Shown here: piece by piece, positions 45,205 to 57,589 of the stretch | How positions within the stretch are numbered: the first letter of the stretch is position 1 | How the letters are laid out: the number at the start of each line of letters is the position of its first letter | Source of the DNA: Jaltomata sinuosa | Lineage: Eukaryota; Streptophyta; Magnoliopsida; Solanales; Solanaceae | Assembly: GCA_003996215.1 (NCBI GenBank) | Contig: QJPP01007239.1 | Location: 434,001 to 498,000, forward strand | Length of the DNA stretch: 64,000 nucleotides | Direction of reading: 5' to 3' | The notes under the pieces: model-generated | Told to the model about the DNA's origin: nothing | The model's database searches: none | What the model saw: the letters and a program-made list of their open reading frames with translations, nothing else | Program-made: the position numbers and the translations under genes

Positions 45205-45545
45205 CTTATAACAATCAAAAACTAAAAACTTCGTTAAAAGTAAGCGTAATATAATTTCGAGAAATAAGTGATAGACAAAATGTCCTTGTCAGATATCTTA
45301 ACTTGATCAGAAGCTTTTCCGTGGTGAAAAAACTCTTTTTGAAAGTGAACACAATACAGTTTCCTGAAATAATTCGATAGACAAAAATGTACTTGTCAGA
45401 TCTCACACTCTTAACTTGATCAAAGAATCTTATCGGTAAATAAAATACCTTAAAAATTTCCTTAAAAGTAAGCATAATACGATTTCATAAAATCAGCGGT
45501 AAACAATAAATGTCTTTATCAATATATTCTCACTTATTTTGATTT
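45205..45545. repeat. three-copy tandem repeat, about 110-120 bp unit
   Basis: AAAAGTAAGCGTAATATAAT at 45235, GAAAGTGAACACAATACAGT at 45341 and AAAAGTAAGCATAATACGAT at 45462 begin three successive units. Each goes on to a GATAGACAAAA(A)TG-like motif and a CTTGTCAGATCTC-like motif. Confidence 0.7.
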
Positions 45546-45962
45546 GACAATTTTATGCGGCGAAACGTACTCTTCTATCGTGTCGCATTTTCTATGGCGA
45601 ACTCACGAAAATGCGCGAACTCACGCCCCCCCACACCCCCACCATCCCCACCCCATCATTAGTCCATCCTATTGGTGGATTCTCTTCATGTCCTGTAAAT
45701 CATAATTGTTGAAATGTTTCTTGATTTTCAGTTCAAAATTGATTGTCAATCGTTAACATCATTAGTCAAAAAAGCTAATTTATGTCATTTTCAGCATAAA
45801 ATTGGGATAATATTTGGTGGTTTAGAAAATAATAAAAATAACAACTCAAGTCAATATTATGAATTAATTCAAATAGAATCAGATTCATAAAAAAATTAGA
45901 ATGGTTTCCAAATTTTAAAATGGGAAGTATGTTTATGAATTATGATGACACTGTGATTTGTT

Positions 45963-45997
45963 CACTTGAGCGGAGGGTCTTTCAAAAATAACTTTTA
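45963..45997 (+). mobile_element. TS SINE remnant
   Basis: CTTGAGCGGAGGGTCTTTCA followed by AAAATAAC matches the central TS SINE segment. The rest is gone. Confidence 0.5.
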
Positions 45998-46076
45998 AGA
46001 TTGAGAAAATTTGTACTATGAAAAAGATGAGATTTCTATTGGAGGATTCTTGATACCATCGAGTCAAATAAAATAG

Positions 46077-46116
<40 letters not shown>

Positions 46117-46304
46117 CAAGATAACATCTCGAAAGAACGTTCAAAAAGCCTAATCGAGTACGAACAACTAATTAAATTTCCAAAATCAAAATGTGATGAG
46201 AATCTTGAATAATAATAATGTGAACATATACGTTTGAAAAATATATATAACTTTAGAATATGTACGATTCTAAATAATGCGTTTAAACTTCTTTGATTAG
46301 CAAG

Positions 46305-46305
46305 A

Positions 46306-46338
<33 letters not shown>

Positions 46339-46356
46339 TATTATTATTATTATTAA
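46305..46356. repeat. palindromic (AAT)n/(ATT)n microsatellite
   Basis: A run of AAT triplets is followed directly by ATT triplets, making a near-perfect inverted repeat that can form a cruciform. A TA run also occurs at 46083-46112. Confidence 0.9.
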
Positions 46357-47372
46357 TTAGCAAGAAAAGAGAGATAATTCGAAAAAGGAGATATATATAA
46401 TAATAATTTAGAGATCATGCAAGAAAAAAATGGGAATATATCCCCTCACACTCTTGAAAACAAATTCATTTTAAAAATTGGGATGCTTTTTCTTTTATTC
46501 CTCCTTTTTATAAAATAATTAAAGGGATTCTTTTATTACAATAATAATACTAAAGAGAATAGAATTGAATCCCAGCTGGTATGTACAAGGAAAGTATCAT
46601 TTTCTTTGCTTTCTAGTGTGCAATTTGAGTATAACCACTTTTTGACTTTATTTTATTTTATTCTATGAAAATATTTAGTGGCTATTTTTAGAAATATTTT
46701 AATTGAATTAGTGAAAAAAGAAAAAAATAGTAATACTTTTATACGAAAAAATTAGGAAGTTTTCGATTGTTTTAGTGAGAATCTGTTTTCCACCATGCAT
46801 TTTTTGGGTAAGCTGGTTCAGTGGACAAATCATGTTCTATATAGCAAAAAATTTCCACTAATTTGCGATGAAAAAAACCTTTGTTTCTTATAATGTACGA
46901 AGTCATTTATGCAGTGCTTGATGTTTCGATTCCTAAAAGCCCACGGAGAACGGTGTGGAGGCCTCGCTTTCCATGTTGCTCCTTCGAAACGTCGATGTAG
47001 GTTTAAAGCCTCTTTTCTTCAACAATCGAAAAGCTAATAATTTTATTTAACTGACCCAAATTTAATCCAATCCGTCCATTTTCGACATGTTATATACTTG
47101 AATAATCAAGAGGGCAATGCAAAGACAATAATATCCCTTCCGCTTTCACTAACTCTCAAATAAGGACAGGATTGATACTGATGGATAAGAAATCAATGCA
47201 GTGGGGAATCTGTCCATTTAAATATTTTACTCAATATTCGATATTTGTATTGATATTCGATTAAATTTAAATTCGCATTGGTAAATTTTATTTTCATCGG
47301 TGTGAGTTCATCATATTGCCAATTCCAAATCCAAATAAAAAAGGAGGGTTATCGAGGATCAATTGGGACCAA
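46357..47372. other. intergenic DNA, nothing recognised
   Basis: AT-rich. No coding exon was supported. Confidence 0.4.
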
Positions 47373-47470
47373 TCTCTTTACCTCATAAAAGTAAGGATAT
47401 ACTGCGTACATCTTACCATCTCCAGGCCCTACACATAGAATTACGTACACTTGGTTAGTTGTTGTTGCTT
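47373..47470 (+). mobile_element. TS SINE 3' fragment
   Basis: CTCTTTACCTCATAAAAGTA, ACTGCGTACATCTTACC and GGTTAGTTGTTGTTG are in TS SINE order. Confidence 0.7.
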
Positions 47471-47969
47471 GCGTTGATAAGTTTTATATCGAAGGATAAG
47501 ACATTCCCTGATAAAGACGACTTCATACACACTCAAACCTGAAAAATTTCTTATTAAGAATGAAGAAGTACTTATCACATAATTGTTGGCGGTCCATGTT
47601 TCTTCAATATTGGACAACTACTACATAGTACATATAATTTAGATTTTTCTATTTTCTTTTTTCTTGCTTTTCTTTTGAAGTTGACATGAATCCAATGAAA
47701 ATAAAAAACACCATAAAAAAGAGACATAAAAACATTTGGGACCACATGCCTATGTTCATATATAGTCACATTTACTATTACCTTTTCTAATCATATATAA
47801 TTTGGAAAATAAAATCTAGATTAGATTGTGATTGATTATGAGTTCTTTCTTTTGACATATCACTAATTTAGCTTTTCATACAATAGTCAATTAAGAACCA
47901 TTAATTTAAAAAAAGGAACATTTGTTCTATCGAAACTTAACGGTGGATTCCAAAAATAATAATAATATG

Positions 47970-48077
47970 ATTTTCTTGAAGATTTATCGAAAACAATACC
48001 TTTACCCCACAATGATAATGGTAACGTCTACATACGCCCACTCTTCCCAGACCTCACTTGTGAACTGAATATATTGG
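47970..48077 (+). mobile_element. TS SINE 3' fragment
   Basis: TTTTCTTGAAGATTTATCGA, AAACAATACCTTTACC, then CCCACTCTTCCCAGACCTCA and CTTGTGAACTGAATATATTG. Confidence 0.7.
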
Positions 48078-48189
48078 TGCAGATTAAATTACGAAATCAC
48101 AAGTTTTAACCCAATATAACATTTTTGTGTCGAATTCTAGGCATGTCCAAAAAACAATATAGTCAAACTTAGATAATAGATTCATCTTA

Positions 48190-48245
48190 GACACTCGTAA
48201 GGATAAAGAGGCTGTTTTTGGAGGACCCTCTGCTTGAAATCCAAG
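48190..48245 (-). mobile_element. TS SINE fragment, minus strand
   Basis: The reverse complement reads AAGCAGAGGGTCCTCC, AAAAACAGCCTCTTTATCC, the TS SINE middle. It lies just beyond the 3' end of CPN60B. Confidence 0.6.
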
Positions 48246-48746
48246 TACATTTATGCGCAGACGTAACTGAAAAAGAAACTACATAGTTGGAGTTGAAAGT
48301 TGAACAACCAAACCATACAGGAAGCAGCTGACTACAGTCCTCCGAAATCGAATGAACCCAGACTCAGGGTGCAAAAACGACTAAATACGATGAGGCAATC
48401 GATAATATAACATATATCGGTGCACAGAACCACTGAGACCCAGAATTCGGAACGTTTAAGGACCAAAAGATGGAAAGAAGACGATCCACAAACTGAAAAG
48501 GTAAATGAACATGAAAAACTAGACACTTTTATCCGTTATAAAGGATAGACGTTTGCCTTTACGTTTACCAGAACGATGAGCAATATTATTCATTAATACA
48601 AGTTCTAACTGTGAGGGCTAAAAGCCAGCTAAAAATAACAATGCACTCATCTAGTTCTACGCTAACCTTGTCCCGAACAAGCCAGCCCTGCGTCAATGTT
48701 CATCTCAACACCAACAAAATTTCCTAGCAAAGATTGCCATATTGAA

Positions 48747-51700
48747 TCACACTTGAAGTCCTTGTGGAGCAGCAGGTGCAGCCACCTTAGGCTTTGCCTT
48801 CTCGACCACTATGGCTTGTGTGGTCAGAACCATTCCTGCAACTGATGCTGAATTCTGCAAGGCACATCTTATCACCTTGGCTGGATCGATGACTCCAGCT
48901 TCAACGAGATTCTCGTATACGTCTGTCATCGCGTTATAACCCATCTCCCATTCGGCTTCCTTCACCTTCTCCACAACTACTTCCCCTTCAACTCCAGCAT
49001 TTTGGGCTATCAAAGATGCTGGGGATACTAATGCCTGCAAGCACAAATTGAAAATCAAAAAAGGATTAATATTGCCATTGTGGTCTTGAACATGCCACTT
49101 AGAAAGTTGAAATTAAAGAGTTGTCAAAAAGGGAAAGAGGCATCCTTTTTTAAACGGACTAAATAGGAAAGTAAGACTGACAAGTTGAAACGGGAGTGGC
49201 TATTAATATTTGAGCATTTTTACCTTTTGAATGATGTCGGCGCCCAACTTTTCATCTGCATCTTCAAGCTTGTCCTTAATGGCAGGGACATAAGTTGATA
49301 AATGAACAAAAGCAGCACCACCACCAGGTACTATTCCCTCTTCAATTGCAGCAAAAGTTGCATTCTTTGCATCCTCAATACGAAGCTTGCGGTCCTCAAG
49401 TTCGGCCTCAGTTGCAGCTCCAACCTTTATGACGGCAACACCCCCAGAGAGCTTGGCAATTCTCTCAGCGAGTTTCTCGGAGTCATAGACTGAGTCTGTC
49501 TCAGCCAGCTCCTTTTTAAGCTGAGCAATCCTAGATTGTATCTCATCCTTTGATGCTGCATCAGCAATGATGGTTGTTGAGTCCTTGGTAATGGTCACCT
49601 TTCTGGCAATTCCAAGTGCTTCAACTGGGGTATTCTCAACGAGCAGACCCAAGTCAGTTGCCTGGTACTCGGCTCCTGAAATAATATCACAACTATATGG
49701 TAAGGAAATGTTCCGTCTTATGTAGAGATGTGTATGAGGATAGAAAATAATCCATGCATTTATCACAAATGGAAAGTACAGTGCACAGTATCCATGATTG
49801 TATCTGCTTAAAAACATACAGCTAAACTAGCATCACAATGAACCTCAAGGGTCCAAGGAAACAAACTTCGGACTCGGTCTCTCAGGATGATAATGTACGT
49901 TTCCCTTAACACCCCATCTTTATTAGAACGAAAAGAAGAGAGATAAGAGTTCTTATTTCTAGATCAAACTCAAGCATAACATTTAATAACTTCCACAATA
50001 TTATTACCAAAGTCTAGAATTTCCCATTTTTCTATGACGACATCAGAAACAAGCCAAGCCACCTTTATCAACCATCATAACATTCCAATAAAAGTATTTC
50101 AAGCATCCACCTTTTTCTCTCTAAGGATGATAATATTCAAAAAGACCATAACAAGGTTTTATTTGTATGGCAAAGCCAACTACACTTGTCCTAAATTATT
50201 CCAAAATCCAATTTATCTTTCTACCTTCTTTTTTTTTGGTTCAAGAAGCTTTTGTAAAGAAACAGTCCAAATGCCATTAAGCTCTTTAACCAAATTTATT
50301 GTCGACTCCCCAAATAAGCTTACAAAAGTTCTGTTAATACGCTTAGATTTTGTTCCAACATAATTCACCTGTTTTACCATGTTTTTTGTTTGTCAAGTAG
50401 GTTCATTAAAGGGAGTATTCCTCTCGAGTAGGCTCACCAAAAAGAGAAACTCCCTACTCTCTCTCTCTATCCTTCAGGCTGAAACTCGATTAACTTTTGA
50501 AGAGATGTTTAAATCTTCTTCGTTTGTTCCTTCTTATGATTTTTCTTGTTTCTATTAACTAGGACCAGGATGAACTTAAAGATTCAAGGAAACAAACTTT
50601 AGACTCAGCATCTGAGAATAACACTGGTTTCCTTAACACACTACCTTGATCAGGATAAAAGGAAAGAAATACGAATTCTTATTTCCAGCTCAGCACTAAT
50701 CTCTCTCTTGCTCCCGTTATACAACAACACACACACAAAACCTCCTTCACTCTGTCTTTTTTGGTTAAGCTTGTTTCTATTAATTTTAAAGTCCAAGCAT
50801 CTATGCCTGAAAACAGGATATATGTTAGAAAAGCTCCTCTATCTTATGACTGACAAAGAACAAAGGAGATCCAGGAAACTAGTGTACTCTCGACTATCAT
50901 CAATATTTTTTTGAAGGAAGCAGAAGTTAAGTGAGTGAGAGAACCTGTCACAATGGCAATATCTTGCAGAAGAGCCTTTCTCCTTTCACCAAATCCAGGA
51001 GCTTTGATGGCAGCGACATTCAGTATACCCCGCAACTTGTTCACAACAAGAGTGGCCAGAGCTTCCCCGGTGATATCCTCGGCAATAATGAGGAGAGGGG
51101 CACGTAATTGAGTTGTCTTTTCTAATAGGGGGATAATATCCTTGATAGCCGAGATCTTCTGATCAGTAACCAAGACTCTAGCATTCTCAAACTCAGAAAT
51201 TAATTTCTCAGAGTTGGTGACAAATTGTGGGGAAATGTATCCTCTATCAATCTGCAATGAATGAAGTAATAATTGTCAATAGAAGATAGAACCTAACTGC
51301 AAGAGACAGACACCATAAAGATTATAAGTTATTCGCTGCATAGATACGAACCTCCATTCCTTCTTCAACATGAACAGTTGTCTCTAAGGAGGAGGATGAC
51401 TCAATGGACAACACACCATCTGGACCAACTTTGTCAATTGCATCCGCAATCATGGTGCCAATGGTATCATCATTTCCAGCAGAGATTGAAGCAATAGCTG
51501 GTTGAAGAAACAATTCAGAAGACTAATCATCAGCCTGTCGCATCAGATGAATGAACTGATAAAAGTTCTCAAAGAAAAGCATCAAAATATTACCCTTGAT
51601 GTCATCACGGCCTTTAACAGGTCTAGCCTTCTTTTCTAGCTCTTCAATCAAACCCAGTACAGTTTTGTCAATGCCCTTCTTCAAAGACACTGGATTTGCA

Positions 51701-54037
51701 CCAGATGTAACACTCAACAGACCGAGTTTAATGATTTCCCGAGCGAGAACAGATGCAGTTGTGGTTCCATCACCAGCTGAATCATTGGTTTTGCTAGCAA
51801 CCTACAGTATGCATTTGAAATCAAGAAAAGTTCAACAAGATGTAGCAAATCACGTACATAAGCGAATGCATATAGTGGACAAAATTACTATGATCTCAAG
51901 TAAACAGAAAAGAACCAACCTCCCTGATAAGGGCAGCCCCGGCATTTTCCATAGCATCAGGTAGCTCTATAGCTCGTGCAATTGTCACTCCATCATTAAC
52001 CACCTTAGGGGTGCCATATTCATCCAACACGACATTCCTTCCTGCAGGGGAGTAAAAGGTCTTCAGGAATTCAATTCCATTAAGAACCAAGCAGACAGAA
52101 CCCAATGACAGCCTCAACCAAACATGTGGGCTGATTATTGAAGATCAATGTGGCATGGCATGAATCGCAGTCCACGCTAGTTAAATCACAGCTAACAGAA
52201 AGAGAAGCATAGGAATATAGCACTCAAAACGTTCTACAGAAAGAGAAGCATATAAATTCAGACACAGGCACAGCAAAGTAATGCTCAGCAGTAATCAGGC
52301 ATTCTATTATATTCCACATACAAATTACTCCACAAATAATCGGTAAATGTTCATACAAAGTGAAATATGTTTCTTCCATTCACTCTCCTCGAGTGCACAA
52401 GATAATTGCCTGGATACACTATGAGTTCTTTAAATAAAAAACAACAAACTTTGCCTTTAATTCTGTCACAACTCGCAACATCATCTGCCTCAGTCTTATC
52501 AACTTTGGCTCAACGAAAATCAGAATAAAATAAACAAAACATACAAAGGGAGCTAAACTGTAGATCCATAATTTCAGGCCACCAATTTGCTTCACTTCCA
52601 TTTCACAAGTAAATGACCTGAATGCTCATAATTGGCCATTCAGTGATTCAAATATGCAATAAAACCCAAAAATTTCACCCAAAGTATTAAAAGGACAAAG
52701 AGGAGGCAGCAGCAACATACCCCTCGGACCAAGTGTCAGGCCAACAGCATCAGCAAGCTTGTCAATACCAGCCTGCAGGGCACTCCTAGATTTCTGGTCA
52801 AAGGCAATTTCTTTAGCACAGGCCTTGACTACTAATCGGTTCTTTGAACCCTTGTTGCCAAATTTCTGTCCCTGCAATTGGTTGACCTTCCTATTCTTCA
52901 AAAGCCCCTGCATCAAACAGCCAAATAAATAAACAAACAAATGAGCATCCAAAATTCAACACACAATTACCCATAATACAGATAAAACACACAGCAGCAA
53001 AACAATTCAATAAAATATGGACAATATCAAGCAATTGTACAAAGACCAGCCATAGTAGCACAAATAAATGGTGCAAAAGAGCACACATAATAGCAAACAC
53101 GAACCAAAACAAGATAACCCATATAAAGAAATCGTATAAAAAAGAACACTTCAAAGTAAAATATACTCAAATTAGGATGACCCTTATCAGGATAAGGCAC
53201 AACCAACTCACAGAGTAGCTAACAATACAGGAAACAGGAACACCCATATCAACAAATGGTATAAAAAAGTATACTTTATACTCAAACTAGGATGACCCAT
53301 ATGAGGAAAAGGCACAAACAACACACAGATTAGCAAACAACACAGGAAACAAGAACACCCATATCAAGAAAATGGTACTATAAGAAAGTATACTTTACAC
53401 TCAAATTAGGATGACCCATTTCAGGATAAGGCACAAACAACACACATAACAGCTAACAATACAGGAAACAGGAACACCAATATCAATAAATGGTATAAGA
53501 AAGTACACTTTATGCTCAAATTAGGATGACCCATATCAGGAAAAGGCACAAACAACACACAGTATAGCTAAAAATTCAGGTAACAGGAACACCCATATCA
53601 ACAAATGGTATAAAAAAGTATACTTTATACTCAAGCTAGGATGAACCATATCAGGATAAGGCACAAACAATACACAGAATAGCTAACAATACAGGAAATA
53701 GGAACACCCATATCAAGATATGGTATAAAAAAAGAATGTTTTACAGTAAAACATACTCAAATTAGGATGACCTATATCAGGAAAAGGCACAAACAACACA
53801 CAGAATAGCTACACAATTCAGAAACAGGAACACCCATATCAACAAATGGTATAAAAAAGTATACTTTACACTCAAATTAGGATGACCCATGTCAGGAAAA
53901 TCCACAAACATCACACATAACAGCTAACAATACAGGAAACAGGAACACCCATATCAAGAAAATGGTACAAAGAAGGTAACCTGTTTAGAAGGAGAAGGGA
54001 TAATAGAGGCAGTAGAGATAGCATTAGCAGAAGCCAT
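48747..54037 (-). CDS. CPN60B: chloroplast chaperonin 60 beta subunit, eight exons
   Basis: RuBisCO large-subunit-binding protein beta, the plastid GroEL-type chaperonin that folds stromal proteins by ATP-driven cycles with CPN60-alpha and CPN20/CPN10. Coding exons: 54037-53981, 52907-52721, 52041-51920, 51801-51594, 51497-51352, 51251-50945, 49675-49224, 49034-48747. All are GT-AG and in frame, giving 588 aa against about 600 usual. The N-terminus (MASANAISTASIIPSPSKQ) is a serine-rich plastid transit peptide. Chaperonin signatures are LGPRGRNVVLDEYG, VNDGVTIARAIEL, the ATP-site GDGTTT (residues 132-137), VEEGMEIDRGYISPQF, PLLIIAEDITGEALATLVVN, KAPGFGERRKA, KLSGGVAVIKVGAATE, EEGIVPGGGAAF and AGVIDPAKVIRCALQNSASV. 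The ending is the beta-type APQGLQV. Intron 1 carries a minisatellite. Confidence 0.96.
53090..53975. repeat. minisatellite in CPN60B intron 1, about 117-bp unit, 7-8 copies
   Basis: TTAGGATGACCCATATCAGG-like anchors recur at about 53174, 53288, 53408, 53521, 53637, 53764 and 53879, a spacing of about 113-127. Each unit continues with AAGGCACAAACAACACACAG, TAGCTAACAATACAGGAAAC, AGGAACACCCATATCAA and ATGGTATAAAAAAGTATACT. A decayed partial copy precedes them at 53100. The last unit ends within about 10 bases of the exon 1 donor (53980). Confidence 0.92.
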
Positions 54038-54240
54038 TGCAGAGAGCTGCTATGGAAAGTCTTTGTTTGTGAGTGAGTGGATAAGGGGATTGGGTGGGTT
54101 TGGAGTGTAAAGAGTGACAAGTTTGGCGAAGTATACAAAGAGAGACTAGGGCTTAATATTTTGCATTTGTTTTTGGAAGTATTATTATTTGAAAGAGTGA
54201 GGAGTTTCGAGAACATTCTATCCCCTCTAGAACCATTGAG
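54038..54240 (-). promoter_or_regulatory. CPN60B leader and core promoter region
   Basis: Directly upstream of the CPN60B ATG. No classical TATA box is visible on the minus strand. The stretch is pyrimidine-rich (on the minus strand), as in many TATA-less plastid-protein genes. Boundaries are approximate. Confidence 0.4.
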
Positions 54241-54408
54241 ACTTTAGAGAAAGCAAAAGGGCTATTTGGTTGATGACTTGTTTGCAGGTTCTAACCACCT
54301 ATTGAATGGAAAAATTGAGTTGTTAGCCATTTTTTACCCAACTATTAAAGTTATATTTTATTTTTTGAAATAATTTAACTTATAATTGGTATACTTAAAA
54401 CTTTAGTT

Positions 54409-54527
54409 TGAGCTAAAGATATATCAGAAACAATCTTCCTATTCTACAAAGATAGACATAAGGTTTGCGTACCTCATATTCTCCTCAAACTCCATTTGTG
54501 AGATTATACTAGTATGTTATTATTGTA
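54409..54527 (+). mobile_element. TS SINE, diverged, plus strand
   Basis: GAGCTAAAGATATATCAGAA, ACAATCTTCCTATTCTAC, GGTTTGCGTACCTCATATTC and TATGTTATTATTGTAT follow the TS SINE order. Confidence 0.65.
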
Positions 54528-55104
54528 TACATAAACTTTAGACAAAAACGCTCCTTCTTCTCCTCTAGGTCTTCTCGTTTTAGATCTTCTCTGGTAATTT
54601 TGAACAAATTTATGTATTTAATAGTTTTAAAAAAAAGAATGTAATACAAAATTTTGAACAAAAAATTGGTCTCAATTCGATCAGAAATATGTAAGGACAG
54701 ACTTGCCAACTTGTTTTGGTAAAAGTAACAACCAAAATTAGCTTATAAATATTTGCATGGAGAAATATTTAACTTTTGTTCATTTTGATATTCTTCTTGT
54801 TATGAATCTGATAATACTCGAGTTAAAGTAACACTGGAAACTTCTCATTCGCATATGTCTAAAGTTTGCAACTCCAAACACAATTTTTTTTAATTTTTAT
54901 CTAGTAAGTCTAAAATTAATTCTAAAGCGATTTAACTTACAAAAAAAGTTATATATTTCGACTATGGCTTAAATAGCATCACTATGTGGGCACTTGGCTT
55001 AAATAGCATCACTATGTCTATGTGGGCACTTGGCCCATGTTGAATTGGTTCCATCATCTGTTTTGGGCTTGGTTTAAATCATCATTGTGCATCCTAGTGC
55101 TTTA
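54528..55104. other. intergenic DNA with a short direct repeat
   Basis: GGCTTAAATAGCATCACTAT is present twice at 54966 and 54997. Nothing else was recognised. Confidence 0.45.
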
Positions 55105-55322
55105 GGGGTTGTTTGGTTGAGAACAGGTTATTCCGGGATTAACTATTTTGAGATTTGTTATTCCATCATGTATATATGGTATAATTTATTCTATCACTAT
55201 GGTATAAATGGTGGGATAAATAATCTCGAGACTAATTAATACCTCCAATAAAACACAGGATAAAATAATCCTGCATTTTATCCCTAGACTATTATACCTT
55301 ATAACTCACACCAAACAAGCCC
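55105..55322. mobile_element. Tourist-type MITE (PIF/Harbinger), 218 bp
   Basis: Starts GGGGTTGTTTGGTTGAGAAC and ends CACACCAAACAAGCCC, with a TTA target duplication at 55102-55104 and 55323-55325. The interior has inverted motifs (GGTTATTCCGGGATTA and TAAAATAATCCTG). The short TTA target and GGGGTTGTTTGG end are typical of Tourist elements. Confidence 0.85.
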
Positions 55323-55484
55323 TTAGTATTCATAGATATTTGGATATGCATGTTATATATATAATGTAAGTTTTCGATGAAATAAATTTAGGGTAAACTA
55401 CATAAATCTTCAAACATTTTCACCATATTTATTTATTTTCTCACTACTTTAAATTAATTATATAATATCCTAAAATAACTTCAG

Positions 55485-55775
55485 CTACGCAGATACATGT
55501 TGTTATCACGCGGATACATGTTGTAACCCTCATATACTTGCTGATACATATTGTAACCCCTCAGATACATGCTGATACATGCTGATACATGCAACTAAAT
55601 CCGTATACATGCAAATACATGTGATGTATCTAAGACTAAACTATGTATTCGGACACCTTAACCATATATCTGAAAGCCTTAACATGTATTTGCATGTATT
55701 TGGAGGGTTACTTGTCTACAATGTATCTGCGACTAACCATGTATCTGCGACTAACCATGTATTGCGACTACACAA
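55485..55775. repeat. GATACATG repeat cluster with opposite-oriented arms
   Basis: The left half repeats GATACATG/CTGATACATG (55493-55622). The right half carries the inverse ATGTATCTGCGACTAACC (three near copies at 55720-55770). The two halves can base-pair, so this may be a foldback element or an inverted minisatellite. Confidence 0.65.
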
Positions 55776-55867
55776 TGTATTCGCCTCACTTTTTAATGAG
55801 ATATTATGTAATATTAAAAAATTATGGGAGAGGGAGTAATTAGCTCCTATTCTCCTATAGCAGTGGG

Positions 55868-56054
55868 GTTACTACCTATTGTCTCTTGTACTTCTATAAC
55901 GTCTTTTTCTATATTGTTTTTGTCTTGAGCCGGGGGTCTATCGAAAACAACTTCTCTACCTCTGAGGTAGAAGTACAGACTGAGTACACTCTACCCTCCT
56001 CATACCCCACACTGTGAAAATACACTAGATATATTGTTATTGTTATTGTTGTTG
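55868..56054 (+). mobile_element. TS SINE with perfect 18-bp target duplication
   Basis: The body runs TTACTACCTATTGTCTCTTG, TTTTTGTCTTGAGCCGGGGG, CTACCTCTGAGGTAGAAG, CTCTACCCTCCTCATACCCC to TTGTTATTGTTATTGTTG. The flanks TTCTCCTATAGCAGTGGG at 55850-55867 and 56055-56072 are identical. Along with the copy at 25136, it shows the longest version of the family in this window. Confidence 0.92.
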
Positions 56055-56072
56055 TTCTCCTATAGCAGTGGG

Positions 56073-57248
56073 ATTTATGTTGTTTACCCATAAGTTTATA
56101 CTCCTATAAATTTTTCTTAATATAGGTCTGCCACGAAACTTAATTAACTTTTAAGTGTCAGATGGAATCTAACATATGAAAAAATTATGATAAATAAAAT
56201 ATTTCGTTTGATTTTTGAAATTCAGATATGCCACGTAAATTAAGATGGAGCTTGGAGGGATCGAGAACTTTTCATAAATTAATAGTAAATCCACAACATT
56301 GATCTCCAACGAGATTAAATAATGAGATTATCTTAAACTCATAAAATTAATTATTATTTAAAAAAAAAAAGAGATTATCTTCTAGATTCTCTATTACATT
56401 CAAAAATCTTAACAGATTGAATTGCTAGCTTTGCACGTAGTCATTAAGTTATAATTTAAATATTAATGTTTTTATTGTATTCATGTTAATTTATAAGATC
56501 TTAGCATCTAATTTGAGACCTACATAGATATTTTCTTCCCAAGGAAAGATTCGACCCCATACGTATATCATGTATGAAAAGAGAATAGATAAGAATTAAC
56601 ATCAGTAATTCAAGTAACTTCTCGAGAATTATGTCATTTGCTTGTCACGTGTTGTCACCAGAGTTATAAATACTCGAAGTAAGCTCCTGGTTCGCCCCTA
56701 TCTCTATAAGGGTTTACAAACGAGCGGAGTGCTTACGATCATGGTGCTTATGAATTCTGAATTTATCATCAAATTCATAATTTATTTCAATTACTTGATT
56801 CGTAATTATAAGGTATTAAATTTGTTAGAACTCATAGTCAAAAGGTGGATGCAGAATAATTGCACCGAGTTTATTTCAACTCAGAACTTTTAATACAGAA
56901 AAAAATTCACGAATATTGCAAAAAATAGTAAATATAAGCATATACTTTAGAAGTAATTTGTCTTTGTTCAAACTTAATATTGTAGCTCCGTCCAATACTA
57001 GATAGGTGCCTAGTAAAATTAAATTTGCGTAGACAAATAGAACACTCACACTACCTCAAATTCAATAAAGAGGTACAATGTATTGAATATATACATATTG
57101 TCAAAACTCTTTGCAGTAAACACTATTTCTTACGTCTCAAATTAGTTGTTTCGAATGTTAAATAGATTACTTTTCAAAATTAAATTAATTTAATATTTTA
57201 TAATTAAACTTTGAATATTTAAAAAATTATATAAAAAATACTACAATA
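56073..57248. other. AT-rich intergenic DNA
   Basis: No coding exon or RNA was supported. Confidence 0.45.
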
Positions 57249-57494
57249 CTTTCTCTGCTTCAATTTGTTTGTCTTGTTTTCTTTTTTATTTCATTTAAAA
57301 ATGAATGTCTTTTTTTTGTAACTCTTTAATTCTAACTTTTCAAATGATATGTTTAAGATCATAAGATTAAATAACATTTTGATACATTTTACATATATTT
57401 TAATCTAAAATTGCAAGACTCAAAAATCTTAGTATATGTTTTGTCAAACTCCATGTCAAGTCAAAATCAGATAAATAAATTAAAATGGAGGGAA
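57249..57494. mobile_element. Stowaway MITE, 246 bp
   Basis: Left end CTTTCTCTGCTTCAATTTGT and right end AAATTAAAATGGAGGGAA are imperfect inverted repeats flanked by TA. The interior is similar to the Stowaway in the LPA1 intron (AACTCTTTAATTCTAACTTT versus AACTCTTTAATTTCAACTTT). Confidence 0.8.
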
Positions 57495-57589
57495 TATTAA
57501 TTTTCTTTTGTAAACTTGATAAAAAAAGATATTTTAAAATATTAATTTTAAATTAACCTAATTCATCTCTAGAAAACGGAATATATACC

